A stretch of 8,372 nt of DNA from an uncultured Rothia sp. (GTDB taxonomy: Bacteria > Actinomycetota > Actinomycetes > Actinomycetales > Micrococcaceae), in assembly GCF_937976295.1 (NCBI RefSeq), contig NZ_CALJRY010000251.1:1-8372 (forward strand). Direction: 5' to 3'. The translations under genes and the position numbers were made by a program. How positions within the stretch are numbered: the first letter of the stretch is position 1; the number at the start of each line of letters is the position of its first letter. This document shows, one piece after another, positions 1-5,349 of this stretch. Below the pieces are notes generated by a model that did not search any database, had not been told where the DNA came from, and saw nothing but the letters and a program-made list of their open reading frames with translations.

Positions 1-1696
1 TAAGCAGGAAAGTAAAAACCGCATCCGCGCCATGTTCCTGGGCCTGGTCATTGTGATGCTTATGTCCTCGCTGAATCAGACGATTCTGGCGCCGTCGCTG
101 CCCACGATCGTCGGTGAGCTTCACGGCGTGGAGCACATGAGCTGGGTGATTACTATTTTCATCCTGCTTTCGACGATTACGATGCCGGTCTACGGCAAGC
201 TTTCTGACCAGTTCGGACGCAAGCCCTTCCTGCTTTTTGCGATTATCGCTTTCATGGCGGGTTCGATTGTTGGCGCGCTGGCGCAGGACATGAACTGGCT
301 GATTTTTGCTCGCGCCCTGCAGGGTCTGGGTGGCGGTGGCCTGATGATTCTTTCTCAGGCGGTGATTGCTGACGTGATTCCTCCCCGCGACCGAGGCCGC
401 TACATGGGTATTATTGGTGGCGTTTTCGCGTTCTCGTCGGTGGCTGGTCCGCTGATTGGCGGCTGGATTACTGAGGGGCCGGGTTGGCGTTGGGCGTTTT
501 GGCTGAACCTGCCGTTGGCTATTCTGTCGATTCTTGCGGTGATTTTCTTGCTACCGCACCGCCCGTTCCGTGATCGTGAGAAGCACAGCATTGACTACCT
601 TGGTTCGCTGATTCTGATGGCGGGTACGAGCGCGCTGGTGCTCGCCACGATTTGGGGCGGTAACCAGTACGAGTGGACCTCGCCGCAGATTATTGGTCTG
701 CTGATTTTCTCGGTGGTTGCTGCGCTGGTGTTCATCCCGGTGGAGAACCGTGCGGCTGAGCCGATTATGCCCATGTACCTGTTCAAGAACCGTAACTTCC
801 TGCTGACTTTGGGTGCTTCGCTGGCGCTGGGTGTGGCGATGTTTGGTGCGGTGGAGTACATCCCGACCTATCTGCAGATGGCGCTGGGCGTGAGCGCTAC
901 GGTGGCTGGTCTGCTGATGATTCCGATGATGGGTGTCATGCTGGTGGTGTCGATTGTGACGGGCCGCCTGGTGTCGAAGACCGGTCGCTATAAGCGTTAT
1001 GTGACGACCGGTACCGCGGTTGTGGCGCTGGGCCTATTCCTGCTGTCGACCGTGAATGTTGATACCCCGACCTGGCTGTTCTGTGTGTACCTTGCGGTGA
1101 TGGGTGCCGGTCTGGGTATGTCCATGCAGTTCTTGACTCTGATTGTTCAGAATGCGTTCCCGGTGAGCGTGGTTGGTACCGCGACGGCTGCGAATAACTT
1201 CTTCCGTCAGGTGGGCGCTACTGTGGGTGCCTCGCTGGTGGGTGGTCTGTTTACCTCGCGTCTGACGTCGCTGATTTCTGAGCGTATGCCCCAGCAGGCG
1301 CTACAGTCTTCGGGTAGCCATGCGTCTTCGTCTCTGACTCCTGAGCTGGTGGCGTCTTTGCCGGAGCCGGTGCACGGCATCATTGTGAATGCGTATAACG
1401 ATGCGCTGATTCCGCTGTTCCTGTACCTGGTGCCGCTGGGTCTGGTGTCTACGCTACTTCTGTTCTTCATCCGTGAGGATGCGCTGGCGACGACCCTGGA
1501 GACTGAGCCGGCTGTTGATATTGCTCGTGCGGCGACCGGCGCGATTCCGGTGATTACTCCGGAGATGGCGGCGAAGGATGCGCAGGCTCTGAAGAGCATG
1601 CAGGGCCCTAACCGCAGGACGATTGCTGAGTCGGTGAGCTCGGAGGCTTCGCATGAGGCGGGCTCTTCGGAGGATGGTGGCTCCCCGCGTTCCTAG
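1..1696 (+). CDS. MFS drug-efflux transporter, DHA2 (14-TMS) family, 5' partial
   Basis: This is an inner-membrane proton-driven exporter of the EmrB/QacA (DHA2) type; its substrate cannot be read from sequence. The frame is open to the window edge and reads ten codons (KQESKNRIRA) before the first ATG at 32. That ATG has no Shine-Dalgarno at useful distance, so the true start is probably upstream. Numbering from the ATG at 32, motif A is GKLSDQFGRK (55-64), a motif B-like ARALQG lies at 93-98, antiporter motif C is AGPLIGGW (138-145), and the DHA2-typical WRWAFWLNLPL is at 152-162. About 14 hydrophobic helices can be counted, the last near 459-480. A polar Ser/Glu-rich cytoplasmic tail follows to residue 554. 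Helix 1 has Asn15 (LNQT) where many DHA2 members have Asp. No terminator is visible after the stop, so read-through into the dehydrogenase 136 nt downstream is possible. Family certain, substrate unknown. Confidence 0.92.
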   Translation, partial: KQESKNRIRAMFLGLVIVMLMSSLNQTILAPSLPTIVGELHGVEHMSWVITIFILLSTITMPVYGKLSDQFGRKPFLLFAIIAFMAGSIVGALAQDMNWLIFARALQGLGGGGLMILSQAVIADVIPPRDRGRYMGIIGGVFAFSSVAGPLIGGWITEGPGWRWAFWLNLPLAILSILAVIFLLPHRPFRDREKHSIDYLGSLILMAGTSALVLATIWGGNQYEWTSPQIIGLLIFSVVAALVFIPVENRAAEPIMPMYLFKNRNFLLTLGASLALGVAMFGAVEYIPTYLQMALGVSATVAGLLMIPMMGVMLVVSIVTGRLVSKTGRYKRYVTTGTAVVALGLFLLSTVNVDTPTWLFCVYLAVMGAGLGMSMQFLTLIVQNAFPVSVVGTATAANNFFRQVGATVGASLVGGLFTSRLTSLISERMPQQALQSSGSHASSSLTPELVASLPEPVHGIIVNAYNDALIPLFLYLVPLGLVSTLLLFFIREDALATTLETEPAVDIARAATGAIPVITPEMAAKDAQALKSMQGPNRRTIAESVSSEASHEAGSSEDGGSPRS

Positions 1697-1754
1697 AACG
1701 AGGGATAAGGTACGCGCTAGAGTGGTTCGTAGTCTTTCGTCATAAAAATTAAAA

Positions 1755-1784
1755 CTGTTACCCCGCTTTGGCGTAACTTATACG
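1755..1784 (+). promoter_or_regulatory. Weak candidate promoter with embedded dyad
   Basis: A poor -35 (CTGTTA, 1755-1760) and a fair -10 (TATACG, 1779-1784) are 18 bp apart, upstream of the hydroxyacid dehydrogenase. Between them lies a dyad, GTTAC (1757-1761) and GTAAC (1773-1777), with two further inner pairs, so it could be an operator. The hexamer matches are weak and the call is inference only. Confidence 0.25.
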
Positions 1785-1818
1785 TTCAACGGCTACAAAC
1801 GGTATCCGGTGAAAACTA

Positions 1819-1824
1819 GAGGAG
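1819..1824 (+). promoter_or_regulatory. Ribosome binding site fixing the dehydrogenase start
   Basis: GAGGAG ends 8 nt before the ATG at 1833. An in-frame GTG at 1809 would add eight residues (MKTRGEPF), but this Shine-Dalgarno would then lie inside the coding region. The ATG at 1833 is therefore preferred. Confidence 0.8.
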
Positions 1825-1832
1825 AACCATTC

Positions 1833-2786
1833 ATGAAGATTCTGCAGCCTACGTCCATTACCCTCGATCATGAGCGTCTGGGCCTGGAGCCGGGTGATAC
1901 CGTGCGTCTCTACGACCCGGCCACTCCGATTGCTGAGGAAGACACCGACGCGGACGTGTTCATTGCGTGGGCGAACACCACGGAACAGCTGGCTGATTCT
2001 GCAGCGCGTCTGAAGAATGTGGGCCTGGTGCAGGCTCTGTTGGCTGGTCCGGATGCTGTGCGTGCTGCGGGTTTCCGCCCCGAGGCTGCTATTTGCGCGG
2101 GTGTGGGTCTGCACTCGAAGACTGTGGCTGAGCATGCTCTGGCGCTGACCTTGAACCTGGTGCGTTTCTTGCCGACCCTGGCGGTTGAGCAGGGTAAGCG
2201 CCGCTGGGCAGGCGAGCTGGGTGGTGCTCAGGAGCTGCATCCTGAGAACCAGGTGACTACTCTTCTGGATACGAACGTTATGGTGTGGGGCTTTGGCTCG
2301 ATTGGTCAGGAGATTGCCCGTCTGCTCCAGGCGTTCGGCGCTAAGGTGACCGGTGTGGCTCGTTCTGCGGGTGAACGCGGGGGATTCCCCGTGATTGCGA
2401 CCGAGTCGGTTGACGAACACCTGCCGAGCACCGATGTGCTGATTATGGTGCTGCCTACCTCTGATGAGACCTTCCACGCGATGGATGAGCGCCGCCTGGC
2501 TCTGCTTCCTTCTCGTGCGTACCTGGTGAATGTTGGTCGTGGCACCACCGTGGATGAGCCGGCACTGATTAAGGCACTGAAGGAGGGCAAGCTGGCTGGT
2601 GCAGCTGTGGATGTTGCCAACACCGAGCCGCTGCCCGCTGAGGATCCCCTGTGGGATGCCCCGAACCTGGTGATCACCCCGCACGCGGCTGGTGGTCGTC
2701 CGGTTGATCCGGAGTCGCTGATTGCTCACAATATTGCTGCCCTGCGTGCTGGTGCTCCGGCTGAGGAGTACCGTAACCGCTTCTAG
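1833..2786 (+). CDS. D-2-hydroxyacid dehydrogenase (NAD(P)-dependent)
   Basis: This is a cytoplasmic oxidoreductase of the D-isomer-specific 2-hydroxyacid dehydrogenase family, which interconverts 2-keto acids and D-2-hydroxy acids (glyoxylate/hydroxypyruvate reductase and phosphoglycerate dehydrogenase relatives). The protein has 317 residues, normal for a single-unit member without an ACT domain. The Rossmann motif is GFGSIG (153-158). The catalytic triad is visible as Arg236 (NVGRG), Glu265 (NTEP) and His284 (TPHAAG). The second beta strand ends in A-R177-S178 rather than an acidic residue, a pattern that in this family goes with NADPH preference, as in GhrA-type reductases. The N-terminal substrate domain is divergent and short, so the exact substrate is not assignable. 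The gene stands between the MFS gene (136-nt gap) and a strong terminator, alone or co-transcribed with the pump. The codon-aligned complementary frame is open across the gene, so it has no TTA, CTA or TCA codons. Confidence 0.92.
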   Translation: MKILQPTSITLDHERLGLEPGDTVRLYDPATPIAEEDTDADVFIAWANTTEQLADSAARLKNVGLVQALLAGPDAVRAAGFRPEAAICAGVGLHSKTVAEHALALTLNLVRFLPTLAVEQGKRRWAGELGGAQELHPENQVTTLLDTNVMVWGFGSIGQEIARLLQAFGAKVTGVARSAGERGGFPVIATESVDEHLPSTDVLIMVLPTSDETFHAMDERRLALLPSRAYLVNVGRGTTVDEPALIKALKEGKLAGAAVDVANTEPLPAEDPLWDAPNLVITPHAAGGRPVDPESLIAHNIAALRAGAPAEEYRNRF

Positions 2787-2860
2787 ACGGTTCCCGGGCT
2801 GTTTTACGTGTAGCTCCTGCCTTTGAAGGTACTTTGCCTGCGGACAGGTGAGAGACGGAG

Positions 2861-2940
2861 GCGTTGCCTTCCTACATAAGCGGCGCCCCAGTGCAAGCAT
2901 TGTGCTCGCACCGGGGCGCCGCTTTTGGCTGCGTTGCCTT
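2861..2940 (+). repeat. 10-bp direct repeat flanking the terminator
   Basis: GCGTTGCCTT occurs at 2861-2870 and again at 2931-2940, bracketing the hairpin at 2878-2926. It may be chance or the trace of a small duplication. No transposase or longer homology accompanies it. Confidence 0.5.
2878..2926 (+). terminator. Intrinsic terminator of the dehydrogenase unit
   Basis: A 12-bp GC-rich stem (2878-2889 with 2913-2924) continues through an A/C mismatch into 4 bp (2891-2894 with 2908-2911). A second A/C mismatch is followed by 4 more bp (2896-2899 with 2903-2906), closed by a 3-nt TTG loop. The stem ends in TTTT (2923-2926). It lies about 90 nt after the stop codon. The hairpin is unusually long and stable; the U tract is short. 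Confidence 0.85.
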
Positions 2941-2976
2941 AAATAGCGCGCTTAAGAGGTGTGCCTTAGTGCTTGC

Positions 2977-3011
2977 TTTAGGGGTTTGAACTGTTGGTTT
3001 AGTCCCCTAAA
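2977..3011. repeat. Perfect 8-bp inverted repeat
   Basis: TTTAGGGG (2977-2984) and CCCCTAAA (3004-3011) are exact complements separated by 19 nt. It could be a regulator binding site or an RNA hairpin. A weak promoter-like pair (TTGAAC/TAAATG) overlaps the spacer and right arm. Confidence 0.55.
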
Positions 3012-3133
3012 TGGTGGGTTTACGTGGTGTTTTGCCCTGTTAAAGTGCTTATCGAAAAGGTTATTACGTCCCTATCTGGGATTAATTGTTTCGGATGTAA
3101 AATTTTCGTAAAAATTGTTAATCCGCCCCTTTT

Positions 3134-3158
3134 CCCCGGTATTCCGGGGCATTTTTTT
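3134..3158 (+). terminator. Orphan intrinsic terminator upstream of the opp promoter
   Basis: A 6-bp stem, CCCCGG (3134-3139) and CCGGGG (3144-3149), has a TATT loop. It is followed by CA and seven T residues (3152-3158). The orientation is + strand only, since the other side reads A/G-rich. No gene lies between it and the terminator at 2878-2926. It therefore ends either a short non-coding RNA, residual read-through, or a longer oppB leader starting further upstream. Confidence 0.7.
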
Positions 3159-3181
3159 ACTCAGCTCCCTTTTAGCTTGCG

Positions 3182-3241
3182 TACAGGCTGTTCTAAGGGG
3201 TGAAAGTGCCCAATGTGGGTTTGGTGGAAGTGTTACAGGCT
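3182..3241 (+). repeat. TACAGGCT direct repeat upstream of oppB
   Basis: TACAGGCT occurs at 3182-3189 and 3234-3241, 52 bp apart from start to start, close to five helical turns. The second copy overlaps the spacer of the proposed opp promoter. This is compatible with paired regulator sites but not proof of them. Confidence 0.4.
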
Positions 3242-3248
3242 ATATAAG
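3221..3248 (+). promoter_or_regulatory. Candidate sigma-70-type promoter of the opp operon
   Basis: A -10 of TATAAG (3243-3248, five of six consensus bases) sits in a run of overlapping TATA-like sequence. A -35 of TTGGTG (3221-3226) lies 16 bp upstream. Transcription would start near 3255, giving a leader of about 100 nt before oppB. The -35 is only half consensus, and neighbouring -10 choices such as TAAGAT (3245-3250, 18-bp spacer) are equally possible. Confidence 0.5.
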
Positions 3249-3259
3249 ATAAAGTAACT

Positions 3260-3305
3260 ATGCTCCTAGTGACAGTCATCACGAAGCAGTGCGCTAGGAC
3301 AGCAT
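3260..3305 (+). promoter_or_regulatory. Stem-loop in the oppB leader
   Basis: ATGCTCCTAG (3260-3269) pairs with CTAGG (3294-3298) and AGCAT (3301-3305), with a 2-nt AC bulge. The loop contains a small alternative hairpin, GTGA (3269-3272) with TCAC (3279-3282). It lies at the very 5' end of the predicted transcript. Its right arm contains AGGA and the ATG of the upstream ORF, so it could hide them. I recognise no known riboswitch class. Confidence 0.45.
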
Positions 3306-3363
3306 GACACACATGCCTATGACACCGACATCTACACAAGGAGGGGAACCGTCCCATGTTTAG
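3304..3363 (+). other. Possible 19-codon upstream ORF overlapping the oppB start
   Basis: ATG at 3304 opens a frame reading MTHMPMTPTSTQGGEPSHV and stopping at TAG 3361-3363, eight bases into oppB. All four Thr codons are ACA, which is scarce in the neighbouring genes, where ACC dominates. An AGGA at 3296-3299 lies only 4 nt before the ATG, a poor ribosome site. Coding is unproven. If translated, its end would place ribosomes at the oppB start. Confidence 0.2.
3338..3346 (+). promoter_or_regulatory. Strong ribosome binding site of oppB
   Basis: AAGGAGGGG carries a full Shine-Dalgarno core. Its AAGGAGG part ends 11 nt before the ATG at 3356, supporting that start and high translation of the first gene of the operon. 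Confidence 0.8.
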
Positions 3364-4351
3364 GTACATCCTCCAGCGATCGCTGACGTACCTCGTCATG
3401 GTCTTTATTACGACCACGATGGGTTACTTTGCAGCGGTTACTGCCCTGAAGCCTGCCCTCTTGGAGCAGGAAAAGGTTCCGAAGCCTAGCCCCGAGCAGG
3501 TGAACCGTAACTTCGCGTCCCTGGGTCTCGATCCCGAAATGAACCCCTGGGACCGCTACGTTCAGTGGCTGACCAATGTGGTCACCAAGTTCGATTGGGG
3601 CCGTAGCCCCAACGGCGCGTACATTAACCAGGAATTTGGCCAGCGCGTGTGGGTTTCTACCCGCCTGCTGCTGGTGGCAACCATTCTCTCGATTGTGATT
3701 GGTATTGCCTTGGGTGTGTACTCGGCAGCTCGCCAGTACAAGTTCTCTGACCGTGTTATCACCGGTTACTCCTACCTGGTCTACATCATCCCCGCTCCCG
3801 TTGCTTACTTCGTGGTGCAGCAGGGCGCGACCACTATCAACAACATCGCCGTTGCTAATGGTGGAGAGAAGATTTTCTATGTGACCGGTATTTCGACTCC
3901 GGGTCTGACCGGATTCTGGGAAATCACCATGGATATGGCGGCGCACTACATCGTGCCGACCTTCTGTATGACCATCTTCGGTTGGGCTGGTTACCAGATT
4001 GCACAGCGTCAGTACCTGCTCGATAACGTGAACGCTGACTTCGTGCGTACCGCTCGTGCTAAGGGCCTGACCCGTAACCAGGCGATTACTCGCCACGCAC
4101 TGCGCGTCTCCTTCATCCCCGTGGCACAGTCCATCGCGTACCAGATTCCGATGATTTTTGCGGGTGCATTCTTCGCCGAGACCGTCTTTGCATGGCCCGG
4201 TATCGGTAAGTGGTCGATTGACTCCATTTCCGCGCAGGACGTGAACGCTGCGACCGTGACCCTCGCGTACGGTTCTGCACTGTTCGCTGTCGGTGCGATC
4301 ATCGCTGATATCGCTACCACCATCGTCGACCCCCGAGTGAGGATCTCATGA
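3356..4351 (+). CDS. oppB: Peptide-type ABC transporter permease (OppB/DppB family)
   Basis: This is one of two membrane subunits forming the translocation channel of an Opp/Dpp-type importer. It has 331 residues, normal for the family. A characteristic N-terminal helix (about 8-30) is followed by an extracytoplasmic stretch with the family's D-P-W-x-R-Y-x-x-W-L pattern (60-72). Five further helices lie near 103-123, 134-155, 196-214, 253-275 and 302-323. The EAA coupling loop that contacts the ATPase is at about 228-250 (DFVRTARAKGL...), followed by the family's FAWPGIG (278-284) and the terminal DPRVR (325-329). The start is fixed by the strong ribosome site and by the family-typical opening MFRYILQR. 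The stop overlaps the oppC start as ATGA (4348-4351), implying translational coupling. Naming as oligopeptide rather than dipeptide, nickel or another class-C substrate is inference. Confidence 0.95.
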   Translation: MFRYILQRSLTYLVMVFITTTMGYFAAVTALKPALLEQEKVPKPSPEQVNRNFASLGLDPEMNPWDRYVQWLTNVVTKFDWGRSPNGAYINQEFGQRVWVSTRLLLVATILSIVIGIALGVYSAARQYKFSDRVITGYSYLVYIIPAPVAYFVVQQGATTINNIAVANGGEKIFYVTGISTPGLTGFWEITMDMAAHYIVPTFCMTIFGWAGYQIAQRQYLLDNVNADFVRTARAKGLTRNQAITRHALRVSFIPVAQSIAYQIPMIFAGAFFAETVFAWPGIGKWSIDSISAQDVNAATVTLAYGSALFAVGAIIADIATTIVDPRVRIS

Positions 4352-5349
4352 GCCAGGTAACTGCAACTTCCTCCGTACCGGTGGTACAGGAGAACGGTGA
4401 CTTCAAGGTCATCAACAAGAGCGTTATTATTCTGCGCCGCTTCCTGCGTAACAAGGCTGCAGTCTTCGGTCTGTGCGTGTTCATCGGCATGGCTCTGTTC
4501 GGTCTGTTCGGTAAGTACCTGACCAAGTACAAGCCCAACGACATTGACTACATGGCGCTGGGTGAAGGCCCCTCGGCCGAGCACTGGTTCGGTACCACCA
4601 TCGCGGGTAATGACGTGTTCGCCATGATGTCTGAGGCCGTCTGGACCTCTCTCCAAATTGGTGTGGTCGTCGGTTTGGCCACTGTGTTCATCTCCGCAGT
4701 TTACGGCTGTGTGATGGCGTACTTCGGTGGCTGGATTGACAAGATTATGCTGTTCATCCTCGAGACCCTGATCATGGTTCCCTCGCTGCTGATTCTGGCA
4801 ATTCTGATCAACGGTCAGGTTGGTAAGCAGATTCAGAAGAGCGTCCCCACCTGGGTTCTGCTCTCTGCAGTGCTGATTGCCTTCGGCTGGATGGGTAGCG
4901 CCCGTGTTATTCGTGCAATGGCGCAGTCCCTCATCAACCGCGACTTCGTGAAGGCTGCACGCTACATGGGTGTGCACCCCTTCAAGATTGTGATGCGCCA
5001 CCTGGTTCCGAACATTGGCTCCCTGCTGGTTCTGAACTTCACCAGCGGCATCATGGGCGCTGTGCTCTCTGAGGTCGCTTACTCCTTCATCGGCATCGGT
5101 ATTAAGTACCCCAACTACTCGCTGGGCTCGCTGATTTCGGATGCTTCGCAGCAGATTAACACCCTGCCGCACATGTTCTGGTTCCCGGTTCTGTTCTTCT
5201 TCCTGCTGGTTGGTCCGCTGGCCCTCATGAACGACGGTCTGCGTGACGCATTCGACCCGACTTCGATGTCGGTCGGTAAGATCAAGAAGTCCAAGAAGAA
5301 CGAGAAGGCAGAGGCACCCGCTGCCGCTGCAAAGGAGGCGAAGAACTAA
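4348..5349 (+). CDS. oppC: Peptide-type ABC transporter permease (OppC/DppC family)
   Basis: This is the second channel subunit, partner of OppB. It has 333 residues. A cytoplasmic N-terminus leads into helix 1 (about 37-57), and the OppC signature HWFGTTIAGNDVF is at 79-91. Further helices lie near 101-126, 132-154, 167-185, 226-250 and 277-296. The EAA coupling loop is at 198-222 (RDFVKAARYMGVHP...), and the family's C-terminal LMNDGLRDAFDP is at 293-304. It ends in an extra Lys/Ala/Glu-rich tail (311-333) beyond the usual family end, probably cytoplasmic and of unknown role. GAGGA (4339-4343) inside the oppB end provides the ribosome site. The stop overlaps the next start as TAATG, and AAAGGAGG (5331-5338) near its end serves the next gene. 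Confidence 0.95.
   Translation: MSQVTATSSVPVVQENGDFKVINKSVIILRRFLRNKAAVFGLCVFIGMALFGLFGKYLTKYKPNDIDYMALGEGPSAEHWFGTTIAGNDVFAMMSEAVWTSLQIGVVVGLATVFISAVYGCVMAYFGGWIDKIMLFILETLIMVPSLLILAILINGQVGKQIQKSVPTWVLLSAVLIAFGWMGSARVIRAMAQSLINRDFVKAARYMGVHPFKIVMRHLVPNIGSLLVLNFTSGIMGAVLSEVAYSFIGIGIKYPNYSLGSLISDASQQINTLPHMFWFPVLFFFLLVGPLALMNDGLRDAFDPTSMSVGKIKKSKKNEKAEAPAAAAKEAKN

Larger units (their letters stand above)
2927..3220. other. Gene-free intergenic region, AT-richer
   Basis: I find no credible protein gene here. The stretch is visibly richer in A and T than its surroundings. It contains the inverted repeat at 2977-3011, a second dyad GGATTAA (3079-3085) / TTAATCC (3118-3124) and the orphan terminator at 3134-3158. 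Weak promoter-like pairs exist: TTGAAC 2986-2991 with TAAATG 3008-3013 (16-bp spacer), and TTGTTT 3086-3091 with TAAAAA 3109-3114 (17-bp spacer). None is strong enough to call alone. Confidence 0.6.

Noticed and set aside
32..34. ATG at 32 as the true start of the MFS gene
   Set aside because: The frame is open to the window edge, the ATG lacks a close ribosome site, and it begins directly in helix 1 without the usual cytoplasmic N-terminus.
1809..1832. GTG at 1809 as start of the dehydrogenase
   Set aside because: The GAGGAG ribosome site lies inside this extension and is ideally spaced to the ATG at 1833.
1758..2900. 380-codon open frame on the - strand opposite the dehydrogenase
   Set aside because: Same codon-aligned shadow effect; low-complexity product, and its start falls in a terminator hairpin.
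3332..4096. 254-codon open frame on the - strand opposite oppB
   Set aside because: Codon-aligned shadow of a well-supported permease gene.
4009..5172. 387-codon open frame on the - strand spanning oppB/oppC
   Set aside because: Runs across two overlapping real genes; aligned shadow of oppC with no recognisable domain.
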